Positions 21,303-32,330 are shown, counted from the first letter of the stretch. The stretch: DNA of 64,000 bases from Platanthera guangdongensis (GCA_039583875.1 CM077162.1:166117220-166181219); one strand, 5' to 3'. A program made the numbers and translations. The notes: generated by a model not told the origin, from the sequence alone.

Positions 21303-24009
21303 ATGGCGCCCAAACAAGACGACAACATTAACGAGGGCTATGAACTCGTTCGTGATGCCTTTGACAGTGCGGAACCCGAAATCAAAGTTGTGATTACTCT
21401 AATCACAGTCAATGGATTAGAATACCTGGTGTCAGAACCGCGACAAAGATTTGGAAGAAGGAGATCCTTGAATTTTATGCAGCAGCATCTCTGGATTCAA
21501 CAAGACTAAAGATTAGGTCCTCAGTTCAAGGCACAAATGTCAAACTCACCTTGAAGAGTTTAAGAAAGACTCTACACCTGCCCAGAATTCAAGAAGAAGA
21601 TGAGGTTGCATCTTCCAAGACCAGGGAGGCTCTCCAATGGTGTGGACTGGATCCCACCACCAAGATTGGATCTTCTATGAATAGAAAGGGGATGAACTCC
21701 CAAGGAAAATTTATTTCTGAAATAATTAGAAAAGTGATTATATGCAAACCAGGTGGACATGATAGGATATTTGCCTACATGTTCAGCCTCATGACCAGAG
21801 TCATCTTTAGGATCAACACTAACTGGTCTGCAGTAATATTAGAGAAGATCAAAGAAAGCTTCAAGAAACCAAACCTAGTTAGAATACTCAGTCTATATCT
21901 GGCTGAGACTATACCTGAGGTGATGCACCAGACAGTAGGATCTCAGATCAACCACATGAGAAGGATGGATTTAAGAATACTCTCCAGATGGGAAAGGGTG
22001 CTGACAAAAGATATTCCTACTACACAAAAACAACTACCACAGAAAAAGAAGAAACAAACCCCCAGGAAACCTGAATTTTCTAGTGATTCAGAAGAACAAG
22101 TGACCTTCAGTTCAGATGAAGAACAGCCTGAATCTGCAAGGAAATTGCCTGCTCCAGATAATATGGATGATGATCCAGTGCAGGTGGAGCAAATACCTGA
22201 TAGCACCATCCTCCTGGATCAATTCCAGGGGGAGCCTCATCAAGAGAAAGAGCCAGCTGCACTGGAAAGTGAAATGGCTACTGAAAGTATACTTAAGATA
22301 ATCCATGATATTAATCAAGCAGCTATAACAATTGAGCATGATACACTAACTGTGCTTGTAACTGATGTTGAACAGCCAAACCATGACAACATCCCTGCAC
22401 AGGATATAATAATGGTAGACACATCTGCATTAGATGATACCACATTAACTGTACAAGATACAGATGTTCCACCTGTTCAAACTCAATAAGAATTCACTCT
22501 TGAAGAGTTATTTCCTGATATTCAGGAGGCAAGGACTGAGGGGGAGTTTCCTAGGACTGAGAAGGAGCTGCCTTCTAGTCCTAAAGAGACAGTTGATATA
22601 GACAGTTCCTCAGCTTCTGAAGATGATGAGGCCTTCAAAGCTAAGAAAAGGAAACTTATGGTTGTCAAGAAGAAGAGCTTAAGCTACAAGAGGGCTTTGC
22701 AAACAGACACTCAGCAACCAGCCCCAACAGTTGACTACAGTTCACTGTTGGTGGCTCTGCAAGTTAAACTGGATGAACAAAGAGCAGCCATGGAGAAATA
22801 TATAGATGAAAGTCACAAAGACCTCCAGTTTACTTTGGCTCAAGACATTAAATCAATAAGATTTGAAGTCAATCAGAATAAGGAGATGACAGATTGCTTC
22901 CATAAGGGAGGTAATGTTGTAGTTTATCTAGCCAAGCAGCAATAAGAGGCATGGACACAGATTGATGATATAGTGATAAAGCAAAGATATGTCCTAGAAA
23001 ATCAACTAAAAATGAATGACAATCTTACTGAATCTCATAATGTGATTGTTACAGAACTTAAGAATACAGTAACTGCTTTAACTACACACATTGGTAAAGA
23101 TAAGACTGAGTTTGATACACTTCTCCAAGCAAATTTGACTGTTATTAGCACTGCTATTCAAGACTCTCAAAAGGTTATTTCTGATCAGCTGCTGAAGTTC
23201 AAATCATTCTACAAGGAAGGAACCAATTATCTAGCTAATCAGATCAGATTCCATAAGGATGATCTCGGGGATGATGCTGAGAGAGAAGTTATAAGGGGGA
23301 GAGGTTGTTAGTCACTGCAGGCTCTGATCATGCCAAATGGATAACTAATTCTATCAGAGTCACTCTTGGATATCCACCCTTATGTGATGATGATAATACA
23401 GATGAGTCAGGCATTCAAGCTGCAGGAAATGAAGGGGGTATGCAGGAGGTAGCTCAAATCATATACCCCCCATTTATCTTTGAGGGAATTCAACAACTAG
23501 TTCACCAGATGTATAGCCCTCCAAAGGCTGTTAAGAATGTTATAATTGAGAAAGTGGAAATGTCTGAGGCTGCATTAAAGAGAGAGCAATAAGTTCAACT
23601 TTCCAAGAAAAGATTTAGAGAGCAGGCTAAATCAAAGTCAGATTTTGAAAGATGGAGTCCCACTTCAAGGAACATAATACTCACTACCTGGAAAGCTGTG
23701 AAAGGTAAAATGCATGATAGAGGCAAGTGGTATTCTGAACTAGAGTGGAATAAGTATCAACAGAGGCAAGATGTCATATATCAGTTTAGAAGAGATCAAA
23801 AAGCTGGGAAGGTACCTGCTACTGCTATGGAACCAAGCAAATACTTCCCTAATCCTTACCATTATTTTGAAAGGCAGAAGATCAAGGCTGAAGAGCTTAA
23901 GAAGAAAAATCTTAAAGGTAAGAAGCCAGCTGAAGACACTGGAGCTAGTGTACAAGCAAGGGTTCAATCTGGCAAAGGGATGGTGATCAAGGAGCCTGAT
24001 CAGTCTTAG
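21303..24009 (+). pseudogene. SIRE accessory (env-position) ORF, broken copy
   Basis: The frame opens MAPKQDDNINEGYELVRDAF and can be followed for about 900 codons to IKEPDQS. It has an N-terminal helical domain (GGHDRIFAYMFSLMTRVIF, then NWSAVILEKIKESFKKPNL), a Lys-rich patch (QKKKKQTPRKPE), a Ser/Glu-rich acidic middle (22070-22620), KKRK-type basic clusters, a coiled-coil-like region (22750-23270) and a basic C-terminus (PYHYFERQKIKAEELKKK). It has no signal peptide or membrane segment. A frameshift near 21450 and TAA codons at about 22487, 22943 and 23590 break it. Position after pol matches the env-like ORF of SIRE/Maximus elements, but the sequence looks nuclear or cytosolic. The N-terminal part faintly resembles plant retroelement 'putative plant transposon protein' domains; this is unproven. 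Confidence 0.75.
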
Positions 24010-24399
24010 GATAGTTTTATTAGATTTTAACAATGTGGAAATCTATGTAATCATATGAATGTTAAACACTTTTATAATTCAACAAAACTTTGATTCTTGT
24101 TCATTACATGTTATCATACTTTGTGTTGATATAGTATATTGTTTCTGGCTATGAATTACCTTGTCTGAGAATTATTTTTCTTTTATATACATCATAATAT
24201 GTGTTTTATTATAAGTGATGTATATCATTGACTAAGGGTTATGACTTCTCCAAATAGGGGGAGATTGTTGGGTACATTGGAAAATATGTACCAGATTTGG
24301 AGAAGCCTCACCTAACTCAATGATATTCATCAATGTGTATTTGATGGTGTTTTGAGCTTGATTGTGCAGGTTAAGAAATTGTAAGAAAAATTCTCTAAG

Positions 24400-24990
24400 T
24401 ACAAGTGTTGACACTTGGGAAAAGTTTTGTCGACACTAGAAGCCAGTTTGTGTCGACACACAGGACTTGTGTCGACACACAGAAAATTTGTCGACAACAA
24501 CTGTATCGACACTTGGGAAAAGCTGTGTCGACACCAGAAGCAAGATTGTCTCGACACACAGAACTTGTGTTGACACATGGAAAATCTGTCGACACCAACT
24601 GAGTCGACACCAGAAGACAGACTGTGTCGACACACGGGACTTGTGTCAACACACAGATTTTTGACTACAGCAACTATATCGACACATGGGACTCGTGTCG
24701 ACACACACCAGAATTATGTCTATAGCAATTGTGTCGACACACAGGACTTGTGTCGACACATTCCAGAATTGTATCGACACATTCCAGAATTGTATAAAGA
24801 CAACCACAGTATCAAGACAAGAAGTACTTGTGTTGACACACAGGACTTGTGTCGACACATTTTACAGGAGCTGTGTCAAGAAGATTAAAGTATGCTGTGT
24901 CGACATTATAGGAGCTGTGTCGACATCACCAAGGATTGTGTCAACACATAGTCTATTTGTGTTGACACATTTAAAGGAATGTCCCGACAC
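24400..24990. repeat. GTGTCGACAC palindrome array (plus copy U3)
   Basis: More than twenty perfect or one-base variants of GTGTCGACAC are separated by 9-20 bp spacers of varying sequence (for example AGGACTT, CAGAATT). Several neighbours are 19-21 bp apart start to start. All reading frames across it are artefacts of this motif. Confidence 0.92.
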
Positions 24991-25123
24991 TTTGCTGACT
25001 GAGACCAAGTATAATGAAGTAACTGGTGACTTGACAGCTGTCATGACCAACAAGGCTGTTGCATCTGTCAGAGCTGTAAGAAGGTTATTATGAACCGGAT
25101 CAGTCGATAACCTTGGATGAAGC

Positions 25124-25132
25124 CTATATAAA
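25124..25132 (+). promoter_or_regulatory. SIRE-like LTR TATA box (plus copy)
   Basis: TATATAAAG lies between the palindrome array and the hairpin array, a fitting U3/R boundary. Confidence 0.6.
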
Positions 25133-25509
25133 GACATGTTCTATCATCATATAGGTAGATCTTGAAGCATAAAAAAGACAGAACCAATCTAAGAAGAATA
25201 AGAGAAGTCTTCATCCTAAAGTCATCAAGTCTCTAGCAGATCCTGAACAAGTCTGGAAGAAGAACTCAGATTTAATTCTGAAAAGAAGAAGGAAGCTGGA
25301 TTGAGGATCAACTCCACTTCACAATAAGATCAACCCTACTTGATTCAAATTCAAGAAGCTTTGAAGAAGCTAAGACAGGTTGATTCTAAAGTTATCTGTT
25401 CTTTCAAGAACTGATCAAGAAACCTTCATCCCTTTCTCTCTCTACCTGGGTAAAGGATATATTCTTTTCTATTATCAATTTACTGTAGGATCTACTATAG
25501 ATATGAGTT

Positions 25510-25745
25510 GTAAGCCTAAATTATAAAGGCTGAGGTAGGGCTGAGTGCCTGAGGTAGGGGATTAAATTCTCTTAGTTGTAGGCCTTTGGAAGAGGATGAG
25601 GTAGTGCCTGAGTTGTAGGAGTGTGGACTCACTCTGAGGTAGGATTCTTTGTGAGAATCTGAGCTGTAGGACTTACTGAAGTCTGAGTTGTAGGAATCTG
25701 TCAAGGTTCTAAGCTATAAGATCTGAGGATCTGAGAAGGAAGAAG
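25510..25745 (+). repeat. R-U5 mini-hairpin array (plus copy)
   Basis: Short stems of different sequence, such as GAGTG/CACTC, GATTCT/AGAATC and GACTT/AAGTC, are joined by near-constant TGAGTTGTAG or TGAGGTAG linkers. The other two LTR copies of this family have the same design with other stems. Confidence 0.75.
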
Positions 25746-25964
25746 GAAGTTAGGCTGAATCTAGCATACTGCTAGATAGGAGAAGGGGGAAAGTGGATGT
25801 ACCCATCATTTGGGGAACCACTATAAAACTATGTGTATTCTGTGTGTGTTATGTTTATTTTTATCTGTGCTGTGACAGTGTGCATAATAGGTCTTATTAT
25901 TATAAATTTGTCTGCCTAAGCAATAAAAAGGAATTGTACCTATTCACCCCCCCCCCCCTCTAGG

Positions 25965-26162
25965 AAGAATTTTTGGGAACGGGTCTCGTTCCCAAATGTA
26001 GGAACGAGATAAGAAATACAGTTATATAAACTAAATTAAATACAGTTGGATAAGAAATACAAAGAACTCGAAATACAGTTGGATAGATATATATTGAAAT
26101 ACATTTGGATTTGTTTACACCCGTTCCTATTTTTGGGAACGAGACTCGTCCCCAAAAATTTT
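25965..26162. mobile_element. Mutator-type MITE, 198 bp, inside the SIRE-like LTR
   Basis: The ends AATTTTTGGGAACGGGTCTC and, reversed, AATTTTTGGGGACGAGTCTC continue into GTTCCCAAA on both sides, giving an inverted repeat of about 28 bp. CCCCCCTCTAGG occurs on both flanks (25953-25964 and 26163-26174). The other LTRs of this family carry a single uninterrupted copy of this stretch. A duplication of 9 bp or more suits Mutator-like elements. The interior is AT-rich and non-coding. Confidence 0.82.
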
Positions 26163-26174
26163 CCCCCCTCTAGG

Positions 26175-26606
26175 TGTTTAGGTCATCTTGAAACCAATTC
26201 TTTCATAGTCATCAATCAGAACAAGCATGTATCTGCTCCCACCAAGGCTAGCAGTGACGGTTGGTCCCATCAAGTCACCATGGATACACTCCAATGGTCT
26301 CTTCCTCCTCGTTTGTGACTTATCAAATGGAAGGCGATTAGCCTTGCCGTACTGACATCCCGCACAAACATGACTGTCGCCAAAAGAAGATATCTTAGAC
26401 AAGCCTCTTACAAGGCTCCTGTTTGCCATAGCTTTCAACTTATCCATTCTTACATGCCCCAGCCTCTCACGCCCTATAGCAGCACTATCATTAGCCCTCA
26501 TTCGATCAACATACGAGTTTGTTGGAAGAACAAACAAGTTCTTTACTCTCCTCCCAACATGAGCAACAGCAGCCTTTACCGCTGATACGTTGCGAAGGAA
26601 CTTCAC
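26175..26606 (-). pseudogene. pol: Copia-X pre-integrase and integrase start
   Basis: GRERLGHVRMDKLKAMANRS is the HxxxH part and HVCAGCQYGKANRLPF the CxxC part of the integrase zinc domain. LECIHGDLMGPTVTASLGGS carries the first Asp (in HGD), followed by YMLVLIDDY. Similarity ends within a few codons of DDY (ERIGFKMT is not typical), so the truncation lies near 26200. The remaining core and all of RT and RNase H are missing from this piece. Confidence 0.83.
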
Positions 26607-27100
26607 TTATATTGGCCCAAACAGAACGTGATACCCTGCGTCTACCGCATTGGTCACAGAGGAGAGGTTCTTCTTCATGCCCGACACATGATACACACTC
26701 CTTAACGTGAGTAGCCCCTTATCACTACCCAAGGACACGACCCCCTCCTTCTCTACTGCATAAATAGTATTATCAGCAGTTATGATAGCTTCGTTACCTG
26801 AGTAAGCTTGTAGTGAGGAGAACTTTGACTTGTCTCTGGTAAGGTCATGACTACACCCGGAGTCCACGATCCACTCTTCGTTGAAGTTGACAGCGTACAA
26901 AGCATGGACATAAGTGCCCGTCATGAAAGCTCCGCCCCATCCAGCTTCCTCAGTGTTAGAGCAAGCTTCGACCTTGCCTGCAACATGCCCAGGTTGCAGT
27001 TTGACCTTGCAGTGACGCTTGAAGTGTCCTCACTGATGACACCTATAGCACTTCAAGTTCTTCTTCCAATCCTTCTTAGGAGCAGCGCTCCTCTCTGGGT
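26607..27100 (-). pseudogene. pol: Copia-X zinc knuckle and protease
   Basis: Near 27030-27075 codons read CYRCHQ-stop-GHFKRHC, a CCHC knuckle with its seventh position turned into a stop. After a frame change the protease begins at about 26880 with EEWIVDSGCSHDLTRDKSKF, which contains the catalytic DSG. The domain continues to VYHVSGMKKNLSSVTNAVDA, the usual strand before the pre-integrase region. A stop at about 26604 separates it from integrase. Confidence 0.83.
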
Positions 27101-27645
27101 GATAAGAAGTTGAAGGCTCATTTTCAGCAGCGGTGTTCTTCTTCTTCCCTTACCATCTCTTCTTCTTCTTGCCTGTGAACAGCGCTTCACTACCTACTTC
27201 AGAGATAGTCACTCTTGTCATCTGTCTTGCCAAACTTTCCTGCGAAGCAAGCAGGTTCTCAAGCTCCAACAGAGATGGCTGAGTTTCCCAACCTTGAACA
27301 GAGGTTACAAAGGCAACATACTCCTTCCACAAGCCGCGGATAATGTCTCTTTTCAACTTGGCCTCAGAGATCGGCATATCAGGATTAAGCGCTGATATCT
27401 CAGCACATAGGCTCTTCATCTTCAAGAAAAACTTAGAGATGGTCAGGTCTCCTTAAGTTGTCCTTGCCAACTCATTCTCTAGGAACTGTAGCCTCGCCAC
27501 ATTCTTCCTGTTGAACAACTCATCAATGGTTGTCCAGATATCAGCAGCTGACTCACATCTAATGACGTGATCAAACAGCTCCGGTGAAATAGCCCTCTTG
27601 AGAACAAACTCCTCCTTTGCATTTGTTTTTCTCCAGAGCCTCACC
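27101..27645 (-). pseudogene. gag: Copia-X gag, central part
   Basis: The capsid core reads AKEEFVLKRAISPELFDHVI, ESAADIWTTIDELFNRKNVA and RLQFLENELART, and after a TAA at about 27452 continues SEAKLKRDIIRGLWKEYVAF to LARQMTRVTISEVGSEALF. The N-terminal 55 or so residues lie at 58883-59045 and join here directly once the Gypsy array is left out. The ending KKKKRW is the basic linker before the knuckle. Confidence 0.85.
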
Positions 27646-28020
27646 TGTAACGCCCCGGATTTTTTTTTCTTGTTGAATGATTGCATACGCTTGATGGGTG
27701 TTGCGTTGGCTCTGACCGTTGTTTGAGCATGGTTTTCATGCGGGCTTTCGAGTGGCTGTTTTGGTAGCCTAGTTGCACGGTTCCCCAGCAAGCCGGAGTC
27801 TATTTTTGGGGACTCGGTGAGGCCTCTTAGGGAATGCATGCACTTTCTCGAGCCTGAGTCGTGTTGCTCAAAACGGGTTGATTGTATGGCATTTTGTATG
27901 GAAGATGTGGAGTTAGTAGATAAAAGCATGTTTGCTGGTTTTTACCCCCTCAGGTGCCAAAATTATGGCTGCAGTTTCTTGTAGCAGGGGAGAGGTGTAA
28001 GAGGTCAAAGACCGGGAGCG

Positions 28021-28612
28021 CATTTGGGTGACACGACCTGGGACACAGCCATGTCCCAGGGCGTGTCGGGGTACACGGCGTGTGACACGGGCGTGTCACA
28101 GGGCGTGTCCCGGGTGTTCGACGAATTTCGGTGACAAAGTTCACTCGACGAGTGTCGAGTGTCGAGAGAATGGGTACACGGCCTGTGACAAGGGCGTGTC
28201 ACAGGGCGTGTCCCGCTCTCGACGAACTTTGCTCGATGAAATTCACTCGACGGGTGTCGAGTGTCGAGAGAAGGGGTACACGGCCTGTGACACGGGCATG
28301 TTACAGGGCGTATCCCGCGGTCGACGAACTTCACTCGACGAAGTTCGCTCGACGAGTGTTGAGTAGGTGTGACACGGCTTGGGACACGGGCGTGTCCCCA
28401 GGTCGTGTCCTTCTCGGGTTGTTTGGCAGGTGCTGTGGGCTGTGTCACGGCCGTGTGACACGGCCGTGTAGATAGGCGTGTTCAGTGACACGGCCTGTGC
28501 CACGGGCGTGTCACAGGCCGTGTACTGTTTGGAGGTGAGGCGGTTGCCCACCGCTTAACTAACACGGCTTGTGACACGGGCGTGTCACAGGGCGTGTCAG
28601 GGCCGAAATTCA
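28021..28612. repeat. 102-bp tandem palindrome block in Gypsy LTR 1
   Basis: Units start with GTACACGG at 28071, 28174 and 28276 (period 103 and 102 bp). Each holds TGACACGGGCGTGTCA and CACTCGACGAGTGTCGAG palindromes. Further ACACGGCCGTGT and GGCCTGTGCCACGG motifs follow to about 28612. The equivalent blocks lie at 48285-48870 and 56450-57035. Confidence 0.9.
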
Positions 28613-28680
28613 ATTTTTCAGTTTTTTTGTGCCGTTCATTTCTCTGATTCTGGATCAAACGGTCCAACACTGTTCTGGAA

Positions 28681-28690
28681 GATATAAGAC
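28681..28690 (+). promoter_or_regulatory. Possible TATA box of Gypsy LTR 1
   Basis: GATATAAGAC after the palindrome block, followed by a pyrimidine-rich stretch. It is kept in the other two LTRs near 48945 and 57109. It is a weak match, so only a candidate. Confidence 0.45.
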
Positions 28691-30456
28691 TGAGAAAGAG
28701 ATTCTTCCTCCTCACTTATCCCTTTCTTCACCTTCTTCTTCATTCTTAAAGAGAAAGCAAGGGAGAAAATATAAGGCAAGGGAAGGAAAGAGAGGAGCAG
28801 CCATCGCGGTGTCATCTCGGTTCAGGCAAGCGGTGTTCTTCACCCTTGTCAATCTTGTTTTCTTATTCTTTGATTGTGCAAGTTTAGCTAGCTTTCCCTT
28901 TTCAATTTTACTAGCTTGTTCTTCTTGTTTTGCACCTCACTTTTGTCTAAATATGTTAGCCTTGTTACTCTTACTTTTGTTTGGTACTCACAAGCATAAA
29001 TCCTCTTGTTCCTTCAAGTATTATATGCTTACCGCCTAATTATCTAATTTCCCTATGCTCAATTCTTTCTTATGCCTGTAATTCTTAATTTATTCATGTA
29101 GCTTTACCTTTCTCATTCATGTACTTTTTGCTTGTTCATGTGATTCCTTCTGGTTCATGTCATAGTCATGTTAAGATAAGCTTGTTGGTTTGGTCGGTGT
29201 TGTTACTCGTGGAGTTCGCTTATGGTGAAGTAGATACCCAAACTCTATCAAGTTAATATAACTTGGGTGATTTGTGGTCATGTTTGGGAACGATGTAGTG
29301 AGTGTGTTGAGGTTGGATTATGAAGAGTTTTGAGCTCGCGTCGTGCGTTTGGTGTGTGGTGTCATTTGCTGGCTCTGTGAAGGGCGGTGTGGTAATACCT
29401 TGGTGCCCACCGTTTATTGCCCCAGAGGGGGGGTTGTGCTTTGTGGTGCATTGCACCTGTTTTGGCCCGATCTAGCCCGGTGCGTTGCACTTCTGGGCTA
29501 CCACCGTTGAGCCCTTGAGTATTGATGACTTACCACTACCACAAGTGCACGTGTTCGACGTGTGAGGTTATACGGTTATGGTGTTGGTATATGTCGTCTT
29601 GTTGCTACTGCAGGTTTGGGCAGGGCATGAGGGTTGTTATACGGACTTGGTGTGTTTTACTCGTTGGGTTGGCAGTGTTTGACACTTAGTTTCCACCCTC
29701 TTCTTTCCACTCCTTTTATATGAACATTGTTATGGGGTCGGTAAGCCCCTTCGTCATATTTTATGAACTTAATGCTCTATGTTGTAGCCTTGATGATTGC
29801 TGAGGTGTTCTTTCTTGAATGCCTCAGGTGCAGGTTGTAGCCGGTTGAGCGGCTAAAGTTTGGTGAAATTTAATTGGAGCTTGCCGAGCTTGTTGGGCGA
29901 GGTAGTACTTTACTTTATTGTACAGACATACATACACCCCAATGGGTTCGTTTCAGCTTGTTGGCGCCCATTGGTGATTTTATTTACTTGCTACATATGA
30001 ATACTAGACTGCTAATCTGAATCATTTGGATGAAATGAGATCTACTTGCTCTTGGGAAGGATTTATGCTAGGTTGCATTAGATATTTTAAAGTTAAATCA
30101 AACCTACTATTCTATGTCATGCATACATGTTTTGGTAAACTAAGACGTATTTCCAAACCACGTAAAAACAGACGATTTCCTATGGTATAATAAATTTAGA
30201 GTGTATATAGGAAAAATCACAACTAACGTAAATTATTTTCCGCTGCGTACAACCACATTTTGCTCTACTAGGCCGAGGGATACGACCATCAAACTCAACG
30301 GTTTTCTTGCATATAACTGATGATTTTACTCTAGTCTAATAAGTGTAAAGGTTTGGCTAAGCATGTGCAGTTATCCCCTGCACGACGTGGCATCATAACC
30401 CGTTTTTCCTCTTGCTCTGATACGACGTGCTCGTTGAGGAAATGTGGGTTGTGACA

Positions 30457-30469
30457 GTTAGTATCAGAG
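30457..30469 (+). promoter_or_regulatory. Primer-binding site, Gypsy unit 1
   Basis: GTTAGTATCAGAG directly follows the LTR. Unit 2 has GTTGGTATCAGAG, so one base is mutated here. Confidence 0.9.
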
Positions 30470-30615
30470 GGAGGTTTGCTTGACAATTGGTCGGGCAAAC
30501 TTTCCTTTTAGTAAACATTATTAATCATCATATCATACACACACCGAGATGCCATCAGTACGTCTTGGCCGAAGCACGAACACTACACTCATGGCATGAA
30601 CAGAAGTATAAGGGG

Positions 30616-30787
30616 CATATTATGTAGTATGGGATGCATAATATGTGGTTGTATATGGATCCACCATATGGTCAACATGTGAGGGTTATGTAGTATGGGA
30701 TGCATAACCTCACCACATGAATGCGACTAGCACGTTTTCTTTTATTCGTTGCATGCAATGCTATGTAGTATGGGATGCATAACATTG
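30616..30787 (+). other. Three leader stem-loops with a common loop, unit 1
   Basis: CATATTATG/CATAATATG (30616-30645), GGTTATG/CATAACC inside CATGTG/CACATG (30676-30719) and CAATGCTATG/CATAACATTG (30756-30787) each enclose the same 12-nt loop TAGTATGGGATG. The rest of the leader to 31132 has no frame. Confidence 0.85.
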
Positions 30788-31132
30788 TGATGCGTACGAC
30801 CACTCATGGCATGCATTAAGGCCTTTTCTAGAATGCATAGCACGGCACGCATAACATAACATTGCATGAGCACAACGTGCCAAGCTAAATATTTACATGA
30901 TGACACTTGTACACACATGGTTTTGGTTCAAATAAATGCATGCATTCATTGTTTAGGCAAAAGTTAGTGGGATGACGGTGAGTCATCTTAGGCTAGGTAT
31001 AACATCATTCTCAAACTCCTAGAGCAAGTTAGCAGTTGATGTTCATATTTATATATGTATTGTCTGTACAACGTCGTTATGTGTTGATTGTTGGGTTTGA
31101 GTTTGATTTAGAGTAAAATGGTTTATAGGATG

Positions 31133-32330
31133 TCGAAGCGCCCAGTGACAAGGCAGACTCCCCAATCTGAGGGCGAGTCTTCGGGCGCGCAGAATAATGC
31201 CCTGATGGATAGTCTACGACAAAGTAATGATGCTTTGACTAGGCAAGTGAAGGATGTGCAGTCCCAGCTCCAAGCTATGTCATTTGTGATGTCTGGGCTG
31301 GCACCAAGAGTGCAAGAGCCTGTAAGAGGCCCCGCTGTTTCTACTCCTTCCGTGACGTTTATACCCCCAGTTGTGGTTCCTCCTGCGATGACTTTTATCT
31401 CGCAGTTTCAACGACTTGGACCACCTACCTATAATGGCAAAGCGGACTTTGTGATCTTGGATGATTGGGTGATCACGTTGGAAGAAATGTTTGTCTATTC
31501 TGGCGTTACCGAGGACCAGAAGGTGATGCTTGCCGCCTACCAACTAAAAGGACTGGCAAAAAGTTGGTGGTTGCGAGAAAAGGAAAGCTTAGTGGCGGGA
31601 TGTTCATGGGAAGTCTTCAAAGAAATGCTACGACACAAATTTCTGCCGTCGGTCGAAAAGGACCGCCTGATGAATGACTTCTTGTACTTGAAGCAGAGGA
31701 AACTCACAGTTAGTGAGTATGAAATTGAGTTTAGCAAGCTAAGTCGGTTTGCTCCGGGCCTGGTGACTACGGAAGCTGACCGAGTGAAGAGATTTCTTGG
31801 CGGACTCTAGAGCGATGTCCAGCAGTCCACAAGCGCTTATGGAGCGACGAGTTATACCAGTGTGGTTGAGGCTGCTTTGACGGTTGAAGCTATAGAAAAT
31901 GCAAAACAAAGAGGGCAGTTGATGAGGAAGGACAAGAGAAAGTTAGTGGAAGGGAAAAGCTCCCAAGAAGCTGCTGGGAGAAAGAAGAATAAGGAGATGT
32001 GTAGCTTCTGTGGCCGGTCAGGTCACCCGTTTGAGAGATGTTTCAAGCGATTGGGAATGCAGAAGAAGGAGCAGGTGCATGCCATTCAGGGTACGGCAAC
32101 CAGAGAGTTGGAGTGTGCAGTATGTGGGCGAAAGGGGCATGAGACTGCCCGTTGCTGGGCTAAAGAGAAAGCCTGTTATTAGTGTGGCAGACAAGGACAT
32201 CTCAGAGCAAGGTGCCCGCAGATCCAACCTGTTTTGCACCCCATACCACTCCAGGTGTTGCCTCCACCGCAGCCGGTGGACAAAGGAAAGGGGAAGTTAA
32301 ATGTGATCTCTTCAGAGGAAGCTCAGATGT
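31133..32330 (+). pseudogene. gag: Gypsy unit 1 gag
   Basis: I place the start at the ATG at 31133 (MSKRPVTRQTPQSEGESSG), which aligns with unit 2 at 51394 and Gypsy-R at 10139; an in-frame ATG at 31118 is also possible. The capsid core includes DDWVITLEEMFVYSGVTEDQ and LKQRKLTVSEYEIEFSKLSR. A TAG at 31807-31809 replaces a Gln kept in unit 2. Three CCHC knuckles follow: CSFCGRSGHPFERC, CAVCGRKGHETARC and a third of form [17 protein letters not shown] at about 32173-32215, its Gln codon now TAG. The product would form the particle and bind RNA. Confidence 0.88.

Larger units (their letters stand above)
21056..26174 (+). mobile_element. SIRE-like Copia, 3' fragment (plus strand)
   Basis: It contains the region upstream of the accessory ORF, the accessory ORF (21303-24009), a polypurine tract and the 3' LTR (24266-26174). 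Every part has a partner in the complete minus-strand element at 35784-47884. gag, pol and the 5' LTR are absent. The left break is near 21056 against the half MITE and the right edge lies against Copia-X, so no TSD can be read. Confidence 0.88.
24266..26174 (+). repeat. SIRE-like 3' LTR (plus copy)
   Basis: Starts TGTTGGGTACATTGG directly after the polypurine tract AAATAGGGGGAGAT (24252-24265). Contains the palindrome array, a TATA box, the mini-hairpin array and the C-run CCCCCCTCTAGG near its end. A 198-bp MITE sits inside that end. The last bases after the MITE are degraded, so the right edge is approximate. Confidence 0.85.
26175..27645 (-). mobile_element. Copia-X, left piece (integrase to gag)
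   Basis: Minus-strand Copia whose gag continues at 58883-59045 across the Gypsy array. It ends at about 26175 inside integrase, against the SIRE-like LTR. Its 5' LTR is at 59144-60755. The junction sequences TCACC at 27641-27645 and 58883-58887 are the target duplication of the Gypsy array, not of Copia-X. Confidence 0.85.
27646..30456 (+). repeat. Gypsy array LTR 1
   Basis: Starts TGTAACGCCCCGGATT and ends GGGTTGTGACA. U3 has the tandem palindrome block. A 136-codon frame (28629-29039) stays open in all three LTRs but lies in sequence that is repeated as a whole. The rest of R-U5 is non-coding. Confidence 0.93.

Noticed and set aside
21303..24009. Programmed readthrough of the TAA codons in the accessory ORF
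   Set aside because: Stops are at different places in the two copies, so they are decay and not a conserved recoding site.
28629..29039. 136-codon hydrophobic frame open in all three Gypsy LTRs (also 48893-49303 and 57011-57469)
   Set aside because: The LTRs are recent copies of one another, so an open frame alone is no evidence of selection. It overlaps the expected transcription start region.
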